DNA of 32,352 bases, taken from Azoarcus sp. Lineage in GTDB: Bacteria > Pseudomonadota > Gammaproteobacteria > Burkholderiales > Rhodocyclaceae. The stretch lies in NCBI GenBank assembly GCA_031272995.1, contig JAISSY010000182.1:1-32352 (forward strand), given 5' to 3'. The notes beneath the pieces are model-generated. The model ran no database searches and was not told the DNA's origin. It saw only the letters and a list, made by a program, of their open reading frames with translations. Position numbers and translations under genes: made by a program. Shown here one piece after another: positions 8,161-15,082 of the stretch (position 1 is the stretch's first letter; every line of letters begins with the position of its first letter).

Positions 8161-8185
8161 AACGGGAAGGCGATGCCTTCCCGTT
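8161..8185 (-). terminator. Terminator of PEP-CTERM gene 2
   Basis: A perfect 11-bp stem, AACGGGAAGGC / GCCTTCCCGTT with a 3-base loop, is followed on the minus strand by TTTATT. It lies 46 bases after the stop at 8232. A second 8-bp hairpin (CCGACAAG / CTTGTCGG, 8198-8217) sits between the stop and this stem. Confidence 0.8.
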
Positions 8186-8231
8186 CGTCGAGCCGACCCG
8201 ACAAGCCGTCTTGTCGGAAAAATTTACAAAC

Positions 8232-8924
8232 TCAGGCCGTCTTGCGGCGGCGGCTCAGACCGAACCCGGCCAGACCGACGCCAAGCAGCGCCAACACGCC
8301 CGGCTCGGGCAGCGGATGGTCGTTTTCATTGATCACCAGAGCGCCGAGGACGAATTGTTCGCCCCAATCCCCCGCGGCATAAAAGTCGGGGTCGTAGACG
8401 ATGTCGCCGCCCTTCTCTACGACGAAGCGCGAGATGTTGTCCCAGTTCAATTCTTCCAATACCGCATCCAACCCCACGAGGGCGCTGTCTTCATAGAGCA
8501 GTTGCCCGTCGGCGCCGAAACCGTAGAAGTACAGGGTTTGCGTGCCCCACGCGGAAGCGACGGAGAAAGAGGTGAGGTCGAAGGTGCCGCCGACGCCGTC
8601 GAGGATGTACTCGAAACTCATCCCCGGCCCGCCGCCCCAGTTAATTGCGACCGTGGAATCGGGAGTAAGCGCGGCGACGTTGTCGTAACCGGAGGGTTTC
8701 AGCAATGGGCAGGCGTTCGCGTATTGTTCGCACCCGGCCGACACGTCGAGAAAGGTCGTGATGAACGTGCGCCCGTCCTGAACGTATCTGGCGGTCGAAA
8801 AGTAAGGCGCGGCGGAGCCGCCGTAACGGTCGTCGCCGGGAACGCCGAACGTCACCAGCGTGGCCTGCGCGGCGCTCGACGCCAGCACAAGAACCAAAGC
8901 GAGGGGAAGGGATTTTTTGTTCAT
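8232..8924 (-). CDS. PEP-CTERM sorting-domain secreted protein 2
   Basis: This 230-residue exported protein has an N-terminal signal peptide (MNKKSLPLALVLVLASSAAQA) and a C-terminal PEP-CTERM signal, LPEPGVLALLGVGLAGFGLS followed by RRRKTA. The exosortase would recognise and cleave this signal at the inner membrane. Between them the protein has no motif I recognise. It contains Cys residues in AGCEQYANACP that could form a disulfide, and a YFYGFGADGQLLYEDSA segment. The ATG at 8924 is the start; the track start at 8936 is a TTG four codons earlier and would lengthen the signal's basic region oddly. The gene has its own sigma-54 promoter and terminator, so it is a separate transcript from PEP-CTERM gene 1 although both are in the same direction. 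Confidence 0.88.
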   Translation of the reverse strand: MNKKSLPLALVLVLASSAAQATLVTFGVPGDDRYGGSAAPYFSTARYVQDGRTFITTFLDVSAGCEQYANACPLLKPSGYDNVAALTPDSTVAINWGGGPGMSFEYILDGVGGTFDLTSFSVASAWGTQTLYFYGFGADGQLLYEDSALVGLDAVLEELNWDNISRFVVEKGGDIVYDPDFYAAGDWGEQFVLGALVINENDHPLPEPGVLALLGVGLAGFGLSRRRKTA

Positions 8925-8969
8925 GATTTCTTTCAATACTTAAACGATAAATTATTCGACGCCCTGATT

Positions 8970-8985
8970 AAGCATATTCCGTGCC
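8970..8985 (-). promoter_or_regulatory. Sigma-54 (-24/-12) promoter of PEP-CTERM gene 2
   Basis: On the minus strand the site is GGCACGGAATATGCTT, with correctly spaced GG and GC elements. It differs by one base from the site before PEP-CTERM gene 1. The distance to its start codon (8924) is the same as in that gene. Confidence 0.85.
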
Positions 8986-9070
8986 GCGCATTTATTCGCA
9001 TGAAATACACTGACGATTCATTGCTTTAGCCACGATTTGGCCGTAACGGCGCGCAAACGAAGCGCTAAGG

Positions 9071-9087
9071 TGTAAAAAAAACTGACG
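9071..9087 (-). promoter_or_regulatory. Candidate activator site upstream of PEP-CTERM gene 2
   Basis: The plus-strand sequence TGTAAAAAAAACTGACG matches the A-tract motif upstream of PEP-CTERM gene 1 (TGTAAAAAAACCCGACA) and lies about 86 bases beyond the -24 box. The repeated motif and spacing support a shared enhancer-type site. Confidence 0.4.
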
Positions 9088-9163
9088 AGGCTTTTGGCAT
9101 AAAACGGCAATGCCGACAACAAATCTGGATGCAGCCGAATTCAGCCGCGCGGGCAAAAACAAA

Positions 9164-9192
9164 AAGGCAAGAGAGGAAACCCCTCTTGCCTT
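9164..9192 (-). terminator. Terminator of the BrnA-like gene
   Basis: The outer stem is AAGGCAAGAG / CTCTTGCCTT, with one mismatch and two more pairs above it and an AAA loop. Read on the minus strand it runs into TTTTTGTTTTT, a strong T-tract. It lies about 60 bases after the stop at 9253. Confidence 0.85.
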
Positions 9193-9252
9193 GCTGTACG
9201 GCTGTCGCTTACGCGACGGACGAATCTGGAAAACCGGACGGGCGACGCCCGT

Positions 9253-9435
9253 TCAGGATTCCGGCGGCTGGCTTTTGAGCCAGTCGCGCATGATGGCGTT
9301 GATCCGCGTCTGCCACCCTTTTCCGGTGGCGCGCAGACCTTCCAGCACGTCGATGTCCATACGCAGCGAAACCATTTGCTTCACGGGTCGCGTATAGGGC
9401 GGACGTCCTCTCCGTGGTTTTACTACTTCCGGCAT
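9253..9435 (-). CDS. BrnA-type ribbon-helix-helix antitoxin, orphan
   Basis: The 60-residue protein resembles the C-terminal DNA-binding half of BrnA antitoxins: RRGRPP near the start, then MVSLRMDIDVLEGLRATGKG and WQTRINAIMRDWL. BrnA neutralises the RelE-fold ribonuclease BrnT and represses their operon as a ribbon-helix-helix dimer. The start has a strong GGGGGG-type ribosome site 8-13 bases upstream. No BrnT-like frame precedes it (brnT normally comes first) and none follows, so it looks like an orphan antitoxin or repressor. Two short direct repeats upstream may be its operator. It could also be an anti-toxin against a BrnT encoded elsewhere. Confidence 0.75.
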   Translation of the reverse strand: MPEVVKPRRGRPPYTRPVKQMVSLRMDIDVLEGLRATGKGWQTRINAIMRDWLKSQPPES

Positions 9436-9839
9436 GGCTACAACCCCCCTTAGTTGCAGTTGTCTGGTTTGTCGTACCGCGACCCCTGTCGCGAGCCGTC
9501 AAAAATGTTACTGGTAGTATTTACAGAATTATAAGGCCAATAAAATTCAGCGACATGACAAAAAATGTAACTGTTGCGGCATGGTGCCATCATGGTCGTT
9601 TTTCCTCCGTGGTTCGATCTCCGGGCGCGACTTTCGGGGAAGCGTTCGCCCCGAAACCCATTTCACGCTTGGTACTTATTTAGGACACCCACGCCGGCAG
9701 CGTGTTCCCGCTAGATGCGAACCGCGCGATTATTCCAGCCAATTTGCTGCGGTTCGAGAATTTATCACGAATTCGACGCTCAACTTCCCGTGTCAAATGT
9801 CGTAGACAAACGTGACCCATCTCCAACAGAGACCCAACG
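9436..9839. other. Gene-free stretch upstream of the BrnA and HigA-like genes
   Basis: About 400 bases without a convincing gene. It holds a TATAAT-like box on the minus strand (near 9527-9532), the two direct repeats listed separately, and a hairpin TTTCGGGG / CCCCGAAA (9632-9656). Base composition is more AT-rich than the neighbours around 9500-9580. It may be the scar of a lost toxin gene, but I see no recognisable remnant. Confidence 0.5.
9498..9573. repeat. Two short direct repeats upstream of the BrnA-like gene
   Basis: GTCAAAAATGTTACTG (9498-9513) and GACAAAAAATGTAACTG (9557-9573) are two near-copies spaced about 60 bases apart, flanking the minus-strand TATAAT-like box. They could be operator half-sites for the ribbon-helix-helix protein. 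Confidence 0.45.
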
Positions 9840-10064
9840 ATGATAAACGTCAAACCCATCCACACCGAGGACGACTACAACGCCGCCCTCGCGCGCGTGG
9901 ACGAACTGTGGGAAGCCGAGCCGGGCTCGCCGGAGAGCGACGAATTGGAAGTGCTCGCGGTGCTGATCGGCAACTACGAAGAAGAACTGGCCGACTTCAC
10001 CGCCACCGTGCAGGCGGATTCCATCGAAGCCATCACCTATCTCATGGAGCAGCGCGGCCTGTGA
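9840..10064 (+). CDS. HigA-family antitoxin N-terminal domain only (truncated)
   Basis: The 74-residue product matches the N-terminal part of COG5499-type HigA antitoxins: MINVKPIHTEDDYNAALARV, then EAEPGSPESDELEVLAVLI, and the usual bridge SIEAITYLMEQRGL. In full-length members (about 120-135 residues) MEQxGL is followed by an HTH domain. Here a TGA comes directly after it, and the next frame codons do not resemble an HTH. No HigB toxin is adjacent, and the ribosome site is weak. It is probably a decayed antitoxin, although a standalone toxin-binding fragment is possible. It converges on the flagellar operon, with 19 bases between the stop codons. Confidence 0.65.
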   Translation: MINVKPIHTEDDYNAALARVDELWEAEPGSPESDELEVLAVLIGNYEEELADFTATVQADSIEAITYLMEQRGL

Positions 10065-10083
10065 CGACGCGCGCCGGCGGCGC

Positions 10084-10266
10084 TCAATCGCGTTTTTCCT
10101 CCGCTTCGACGAGCATCGCGCCGGCGACGAACGTTTCGGCGATTTGACGCGCCTCGTGGATGATCGTCTTGCTGCTCAACGTCTTTCGAGCCTCCGGCTG
10201 CGAAAGCAGCGCCGGCAACACGTAAAGCGCGACGCGATCCACCAGACTGAGTTCGTCGAAATTCAT
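10084..10266 (-). CDS. Small unknown protein at the end of the flagellar operon
   Basis: This 60-residue protein is not recognised. It begins MNFDELSLVDRVALYVLPAL and ends EAEEKRD; the middle, SSKTIIHEARQIAETFVAGA, looks helical. Its ATG overlaps the stop of the FliT-like gene by one base (TGATG), which argues that it is translated and coupled. By position it may be a flagellar accessory or chaperone-like protein, but that is inference from context only. Confidence 0.55.
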   Translation of the reverse strand: MNFDELSLVDRVALYVLPALLSQPEARKTLSSKTIIHEARQIAETFVAGAMLVEAEEKRD

Positions 10267-10538
10267 CAGTCCGTCTCCGCTTCCATCACCAACAGCAACT
10301 GCTTCGGGTCGTCGTGCAGCGGACGCACCTGTTCGGTGAGGCGAGCGAGGATGGAGAGCGCGCCCTCGATGGCGTCGCGGTCGGACACGTCGGCGGCGGG
10401 CAACTCACGCGCACGCTCGGCGAGCGAACTCATCACCCGGGCCGCTTCTTCCCAACGGCCCTCGGCGGTGAGCGCGCGCAATTCGGCGATCGCCTGCGCG
10501 AGCGCCTGATACGAACAAATTTTATCGGGAGGCATCAT
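10266..10538 (-). CDS. FliT-like flagellar chaperone
   Basis: A 90-residue, mostly helical acidic protein (YQALAQAIAELRALTAEGRW, then VRPLHDDPKQLLLVMEAE) directly after fliS, the normal place for FliT. FliT is the export chaperone for FliD and, in enterics, a regulator of FlhDC. Sequence identity in this family is low, so the call rests on size, helical character and gene order. The start is the first of two adjacent ATGs at 10538; its ATGA overlaps the fliS stop. The track start at 10571 would lie inside fliS. Confidence 0.65.
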   Translation of the reverse strand: MMPPDKICSYQALAQAIAELRALTAEGRWEEAARVMSSLAERARELPAADVSDRDAIEGALSILARLTEQVRPLHDDPKQLLLVMEAETD

Positions 10539-10936
10539 TTTTTCTGCTTGTCGGGATCGATCTGATTCCACGCCTCGTGGATTTCGCCGAGCAGTTTGAG
10601 CACTTCCTGCATGGCGTCGAGGTCGTTCTTCATGTTCGCGTACAGCAGCCGCGCGACCATGTAGTCGTACAGAGAGGCCAGACGCACGGCGAGTTCCCCC
10701 TGCCGCATGTCCAGACTCACCTTGAGTCCGTTGTTGATGATGTCGATGGCCTTGGAGATGCTCGTGCCGCGCTCGGCGATGCGCCCATGCTCCGCGTGCA
10801 CTTTGGCGACGTTGATCGCCGTCTCGGCGCCCTCGAACAACAGCACGATCAGCCGGTGCGGACTGGCGGTGACGATATCGGACTCGCGCCCGAGCTGCGC
10901 GTACTCGCGCGCCGGATTGGTATGGCTGCCAAACAT
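10535..10936 (-). CDS. fliS: Flagellar export chaperone FliS
   Basis: FliS binds the C-terminal disordered segment of newly made flagellin and keeps it from polymerising in the cytoplasm before export. The 133-residue protein shows the family pattern: YAQLGRESDIVTASPHRLIV, then LLFEGAETAINVAK, SISKAIDIINNGLKVSLD and ASLYDYMVARLLYANMKND. A GAGGGAGAA ribosome site stands just before the ATG at 10936. It lies 55 bases after fliD and overlaps the FliT-like gene, in the order fliD-fliS-fliT known from other bacteria. Confidence 0.96.
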   Translation of the reverse strand: MFGSHTNPAREYAQLGRESDIVTASPHRLIVLLFEGAETAINVAKVHAEHGRIAERGTSISKAIDIINNGLKVSLDMRQGELAVRLASLYDYMVARLLYANMKNDLDAMQEVLKLLGEIHEAWNQIDPDKQKK

Positions 10937-10991
10937 GACTGCTTCTCCCTCGTTGCCGGCCGCGCCCTGCGGCCGGCTCGTTTCCAGTCCG

Positions 10992-12311
10992 TTACGAACT
11001 GCTGCTGCTCAGCGACGCCAGTTGTTGCGTCAGGTACGAACTGGTCGAATTCATGCTCGCCATCAGCGTATCGAGGGCGCTGAACTGCGAGCGATAGCGC
11101 GCCTCCACCGATTCCAGCCGCGTTTCCAACGCCGTCTGGCGTTTTTCCAGATTGGTGACGCTGGTCTTCAGGCTGTCGGTGGCCGATTGCACCGTCCCAC
11201 CGGTGGTGATGAGCTTGTCGACGCCGCTGTTGAAGCGCGAGCCGATTTCGCTGGTGAAATTCGCCACCGCCGCCGGATCGTTCGCCACCGCCTTGGCGAG
11301 CTTGTCGGCGTCCAGCGACAGCGTGCCGTCCGAGGTGAAGGTGATGCCGAGCGAGTTGAGCGACAGGCCGCTGGCGCTTTGTTCGTTGACCAGGCTGCGC
11401 AGCGCGGTCTGGGTTTCGCGCAGCACGCGATGGCCGTTCAGGGTGCCCGCCTCGCCGGTTTCGGAATCGTAGGAGCCGAGCGATTTGACGCTCGACACCA
11501 CGGCGTTGAACGCCGTGACGAAGGCGTTGAGACTTTCCTTGATCTTGTCGCCGTAGTCGGCGGTCACCGAAACCGTCGTCGGCGAACCGGCGTTGGTCGC
11601 CTTCAGGTTCAGGGTCACGCCGGCGACGGCGTCCTTCACCGTGTTCGATTCGCTGGTGATGCTGATGCCGTCGAGCTTGAATTGCGCACTCTGCGCGTTC
11701 TGTATCGTCGTTTCCGTTGCGCCGGTCGTGGCGCCGCCGCTGACGGTGAAGTTGTTGCTCGCGCCTTCCTTGCCGGTCAGCACCAGATATTGATTGCCAC
11801 TGCCGTCGTTGACCACCGTGGCGGAGATACCGGAGTCGGAACTGTTCACGGCGTTGGCCATCGACTCCAGCGTGTTGCTGGCCGCAGTGAAGTTGTAAGT
11901 CGTCCCGCCGACGGTGATGTCGAGTTGCTGACTGGCGTCGAGACCCTTAAGGCTGGTCTTTTGCGCCGTCGCCAGTTGCGACACTTCGAGGCTGTAGCTG
12001 CCGGCGATCGCGCCGGTTCCGGCCTCGACCCCCGCCACGCTTTCGTTGCCGACCTTGCCGGTGAAGGTGCCGAACTTGTCGAGCGCCGTTTGCAGCGTCG
12101 CCGGCTGCAAATTCTTCGCCGCCGTTTGCAGCGCCGACAACTTGCTGGTCAGCGTGCCGAGCGCGGAAATCTTGGTGTTGTAGGAGGAGAGCTGCGTCTT
12201 GAGCGTTTCGAGCGGCTGGCGCTCGACGTTCATCAAGCCGGTGACCAGCGATTCGAGATCCAGTCCGGACCCCACTCCGAGCGAGCTCCAGGTTGAGCTG
12301 ACGGTTGCCAT
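10992..12311 (-). CDS. fliD: Flagellar hook-associated protein 2 (filament cap)
   Basis: FliD forms the cap at the distal filament end and directs flagellin insertion. The 439-residue protein starts with the FliD_N pattern GVGSGLDLESLVTGLMNVER and the following KTQLSSYNTKISALGTLTSK helix. It ends with the coiled-coil D0/D1 region (TSVTNLEKRQTALETRLESV, then YRSQFSALDTLMASMNSTSS). The middle part, rich in Gly, Ser and Thr, is the exposed variable portion. An AGGGGGAGAA ribosome site precedes the ATG. It lies between flaG (71 bases upstream) and fliS. Confidence 0.96.
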   Translation of the reverse strand: MATVSSTWSSLGVGSGLDLESLVTGLMNVERQPLETLKTQLSSYNTKISALGTLTSKLSALQTAAKNLQPATLQTALDKFGTFTGKVGNESVAGVEAGTGAIAGSYSLEVSQLATAQKTSLKGLDASQQLDITVGGTTYNFTAASNTLESMANAVNSSDSGISATVVNDGSGNQYLVLTGKEGASNNFTVSGGATTGATETTIQNAQSAQFKLDGISITSESNTVKDAVAGVTLNLKATNAGSPTTVSVTADYGDKIKESLNAFVTAFNAVVSSVKSLGSYDSETGEAGTLNGHRVLRETQTALRSLVNEQSASGLSLNSLGITFTSDGTLSLDADKLAKAVANDPAAVANFTSEIGSRFNSGVDKLITTGGTVQSATDSLKTSVTNLEKRQTALETRLESVEARYRSQFSALDTLMASMNSTSSYLTQQLASLSSSSS

Positions 12312-12382
12312 GTCGTTCTCCCCCTAATCAAATTCCAACGACGCCGAGTCCCGCCGACGCGGGCCGTTCGTGTGCTTCGGCG

Positions 12383-12799
12383 TCATGCTTCCTGTTCCAC
12401 CAGCAGTCCTTCCGGTTTCTCCATCGCTTCCGACAACGCCTTGGCGATGGCGAGAATCTTGTCGGACGGAAACTGCTTGATGACCTCTTTCGTCTCGGTG
12501 TCCATCACCTTGACGACGAATTTCCCCGCCTCTTTGTCGACGGAGAATTGCAGCGCGGTCACGTAAGGGCTGATGAAGTCGTTGATCTTCTCCACGCTCT
12601 CCTCGACCGCCTGCTCCAGTTCTTTTTCGTTCGCGGCGCGCACCGCATCGCTGACCTGTTCGGCCCGACTCGGTTGACGCTGCTCGGGAACGCTCGCGGC
12701 GGTGCCGCTATCCGGTGTCGCGGGCGTCGACGCGGTAGCCGGCGCGCGGTAAGGCGTTGCCTGCCCCGCGACTGTGGTGCTTATAGTATTGATGACCAC
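12383..12799 (-). CDS. flaG: FlaG family protein
   Basis: FlaG is a small protein of unclear mechanism that influences filament length and lies between flagellin and fliD in many polar-flagellated bacteria. This 138-residue protein has a Pro/Ala/Thr-rich variable N-terminal half and the conserved C-terminal domain: ISPYVTALQFSVDKEAGKFV, then VKVMDTETKEVIKQFPSDKI. Helix LAIAKALSEAMEKPEGLLVE closes it. The position directly after the flagellin gene supports the call. Confidence 0.92.
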   Translation of the reverse strand: MVINTISTTVAGQATPYRAPATASTPATPDSGTAASVPEQRQPSRAEQVSDAVRAANEKELEQAVEESVEKINDFISPYVTALQFSVDKEAGKFVVKVMDTETKEVIKQFPSDKILAIAKALSEAMEKPEGLLVEQEA

Positions 12800-12826
12800 G
12801 ATTCGGCTCTCTCTGATGTGGCGGAA

Positions 12827-12855
12827 GGGAGCGTCGCCCGATTGCCGACGCTCCC
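12827..12855 (-). terminator. Hairpin after the first flagellin gene
   Basis: A perfect 10-bp stem, GGGAGCGTCG / CGACGCTCCC, with a 9-base loop lies about 36 bases after the flagellin stop and before flaG. No strong T-tract follows on the minus strand, so it may stabilise the abundant flagellin mRNA 3' end or attenuate read-through into flaG. Confidence 0.55.
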
Positions 12856-12890
12856 ACCCTACTCGTTACGGCTGCAAACCGCCGTGACCG

Positions 12891-13709
12891 TTATCTCAAC
12901 AGCGACAACACGTTCTGCGGCAGCGCGTTGGCCTGCGAGAGCATCGCCACGCCCGCTTGTTGCAGCACCTGAGCGCGCGCCAGCTTCGAGGTTTCTTCGG
13001 CGTAGTCGGCGTCCATGATGCGGCTGCGTGCCGATTCGGTGTTTTCATGCGCGGCGGACAACTGCGTCAGCACGCCTTCGAACCGGTTCTGGATGGCGCC
13101 CAACGAAGCGCGGTTGGTGTTGATGCTCTGAATGGCGGCGTCGAGCTTGGAGATTTCGCTCAAAGCGTTCGCCCCGGTAGAACCGGACAACGAACCCGCG
13201 GCCACGGAGACATTGGCGATCGAGATGGCGATTTGCGATTCGCCCGTGGTGGTCGCGCCGACCTGGAAGGTGACGCCGCTGGCGAAATTGCCGTTCAACA
13301 GTTGCTTGCCGTTGAAGTTGGTGGCGCTGATGACGCGGTTGATTTCGGACGCCAGTTGCTGGTATTCGGTATTGAGCGCGTCGCGGTTGTCGGAGTCGTA
13401 TTGGCCGGAAGCCGCTTGCACCGCCAGTTCGCGCATCCGTTGCAGGTGTTCGCCGATGACGTTCATGCCGGCTTCGGCGGTTTGCGCCAGCGACAGACCG
13501 TCGTTGGCGTTGCGGATCGCGACGGTCATGCCGCGCGACTGGGCGTTCATTTTTTCGGCCACGGCCAAACCGGCGGCGTCGTCCTTGGAGCTGTTGATGC
13601 GCAAGCCGGAGGACAGGCGTTGCAGCGCGGTGTTCAACGAACCTTGCGAAGTGTTCAGATTGCGTTGCGCGTTCAGCGACGAGATGTTGGTGTTGATGAT
13701 TTGTGCCAT
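12891..13709 (-). CDS. fliC: Flagellin (copy 1)
   Basis: The 272-residue flagellin has the conserved N-terminal D0/D1 helices (MAQIINTNISSLNAQRNLNT, SSGLRINSSKDDAAGLAVAE) and C-terminal helix (ARAQVLQQAGVAMLSQANAL, PQNVLSLLR). The LRELAVQAASGQYDSDNRD-type region is intact. There is only a very short central part, so outer domains D2/D3 are missing. The exposed loop (FQVGATTTGESQIAISIANV, then SLSGSTGANALSEISKLDA) is rich in Ser/Thr, the residues expected to carry O-glycans. A good ribosome site (GAAGGAGAACC) and a sigma-28-type promoter at 13810-13836 precede it. Confidence 0.97.
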   Translation of the reverse strand: MAQIINTNISSLNAQRNLNTSQGSLNTALQRLSSGLRINSSKDDAAGLAVAEKMNAQSRGMTVAIRNANDGLSLAQTAEAGMNVIGEHLQRMRELAVQAASGQYDSDNRDALNTEYQQLASEINRVISATNFNGKQLLNGNFASGVTFQVGATTTGESQIAISIANVSVAAGSLSGSTGANALSEISKLDAAIQSINTNRASLGAIQNRFEGVLTQLSAAHENTESARSRIMDADYAEETSKLARAQVLQQAGVAMLSQANALPQNVLSLLR

Positions 13710-13809
13710 TTTGGTTCTCCTTCAGGGTAGACCTTGTTCGAGTCAGAGCGGAACGTTGGACGACTACCCGAGGCTTCGATGGTGTCCGCTGCTCGTCTGC
13801 TTGGATGCT

Positions 13810-13836
13810 GTAACGGCGACCGAACAAATTTCTTTA
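13810..13836 (-). promoter_or_regulatory. Sigma-28 (FliA) promoter of flagellin copy 1
   Basis: On the minus strand TAAA is followed after exactly 15 bases by GCCGTTAC, against the FliA consensus TAAA-N15-GCCGATAA (6 of 8 in the -10). It stands about 100 bases before the flagellin ATG. Confidence 0.85.
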
Positions 13837-13931
13837 GCCCGCGAGCGGTTTTTGTGTCCGGAATCGTGGTTTTCCACAATGCGACGTGAAAAACGTCACG
13901 ACAAACAAAGGCGCCCGCCCCGGGGTAGGCC

Positions 13932-14040
13932 GGGTCGGGCGGCGTCAAGGGCGAATAATCATTCGCCCCTACAGTTCGTGGTTCATGGCGGTTTTTGTAG
14001 GGGCAAATAATTATTTGCCCAAACCACGACCGCCCGAACC
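13932..14040. repeat. Large imperfect palindromic repeat between the flagellin genes
   Basis: Two hairpins, GGGCGAAT-AATC-ATTCGCCC (13949-13968) and GGGCAAAT-AATT-ATTTGCCC (14001-14020), lie in a larger inverted arrangement. The outer arms GGGTCGGGCGGCGT and ACGACCGCCCGAACC pair, and inner CCCCTACA pairs with TGTAGGGG. The GTAGGGGCGAATAAT-type core resembles dispersed palindromic repeats seen in many proteobacterial genomes, possibly non-autonomous mobile elements. It may also act on the mRNA of copy 2. Confidence 0.75.
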
Positions 14041-14049
14041 CCACCGCCA

Positions 14050-14874
14050 TTACCCCTGCAACAGACTCAACACGTTCTGCGGCAAGGCGTTCGCCTGCGT
14101 CAGCATCGCCACCCCGGCCTGTTGCAGCACCTGCGCCCGCGCCAGCGCGGCGGTCTCGGCCGCGTAGTCGGCGTCCATGATGCGGCTGCGCGAGGCGGTG
14201 GTCGCTTCGTGCGCCGAGGCCAATTGCGTCAGCACGCCCTCGAAACGGTTCTGGATGGCGCCCAACGAGGCTCGATTGGTGTTGATCTGATTGATGATGC
14301 CGTCGAGCTTGCTCATCTCGGAGAGCGCGTTGCTGCCGGTCGCGCCGGAAATGCTGGCAAGGTTGTTGACGATGATTTGCCCGATGCTCACCGCGATTTG
14401 CGATTCCGCCGTCGTCGTCGGCCCCACCTGGAAGGTGATGCCGTTGGAGAAGGTGCCGTCGAGCAGTTTCTGTCCGTTGAAGTTGGTGGCACTGATGACG
14501 CGGTCGATTTCCGAGCGCAGTTCCTGAAATTCGGTATCCAGCGCGGCGCGGTTGTCGGAATCATACTGACCGGAAGCCGCCTGCACCGCCAGTTCGCGCA
14601 TCCGTTGCAGGTGTTCGCTGATGACGTTCATCCCCGCCTCGGCGGTCTGCGCCAGCGAAATGCCGTCGTTGGCGTTGCGGATGGCGACCGTCATGCCGCG
14701 CGCCTGCGCGTTCATTTTCTCCGCCACCGCCAAACCGGCGGCGTCGTCCTTGGAGCTGTTGACCCGCAGGCCGGACGAGAGCCGTTGCAGCGCGGTGGTC
14801 AGCGACCCCTGCGAGGTGTTGAGGTTGCGTTGCGCGTTCAGCGACTGAATGTTGGTGTTGATGACTTGTGGCAT
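14050..14874 (-). CDS. fliC: Flagellin (copy 2)
   Basis: The 274-residue paralogue of copy 1 has near-identical terminal helices (MPQVINTNIQSLNAQRNLNT; ARAQVLQQAGVAMLTQANAL) and a different short central segment with Ser/Thr (VGPTTTAESQIAVSIGQIIV, then NLASISGATGSNALSEMSKL). It also lacks outer domains. The track's 415-residue version starts far upstream; the ATG at 14874 is preceded by GGAGGAG and matches flagellin N-termini. The gene is followed by copy 1 in the same direction, with the palindromic repeat between. It is divergent from the GT41 glycosyltransferase, the position expected for a dedicated flagellin-modifying enzyme. Confidence 0.97.
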   Translation of the reverse strand: MPQVINTNIQSLNAQRNLNTSQGSLTTALQRLSSGLRVNSSKDDAAGLAVAEKMNAQARGMTVAIRNANDGISLAQTAEAGMNVISEHLQRMRELAVQAASGQYDSDNRAALDTEFQELRSEIDRVISATNFNGQKLLDGTFSNGITFQVGPTTTAESQIAVSIGQIIVNNLASISGATGSNALSEMSKLDGIINQINTNRASLGAIQNRFEGVLTQLASAHEATTASRSRIMDADYAAETAALARAQVLQQAGVAMLTQANALPQNVLSLLQG

Positions 14875-14963
14875 TTTGTTTTCTCCTCCGGCTCCTTGCC
14901 GGATTTCCGTTGCTTCGCCCCCTGATGAGCACATAGCGTGCCAAGCGGATATGCCCGCCGCCC

Positions 14964-14990
14964 GGAATCGCGCCGAGGGTGACGAATTTA
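14964..14990 (-). promoter_or_regulatory. Possible sigma-28 promoter of flagellin copy 2
   Basis: On the minus strand TAAA is followed after 15 bases by GCGATTCC. The -10 half is poor against GCCGATAA, so this is a weaker site than that of copy 1. It lies about 90 bases before the start codon. Confidence 0.4.
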
Positions 14991-15082
14991 ACGAATCCGT
15001 GAATTGCTGCCCTTGCCGAAAGCCGCGCCAATGGCGAGGCTTGCAACCATTACAAAAGCATGGCGAAAAAAGGGAGAGCCGC

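Noticed and set aside
9450-9593. 47-codon minus-strand frame with an upstream GGAGG, possible brnT remnant
   Set aside because: The sequence (MMAPCRNSYIF...) has no resemblance to BrnT and lacks the codon bias of neighbours; taken as chance.
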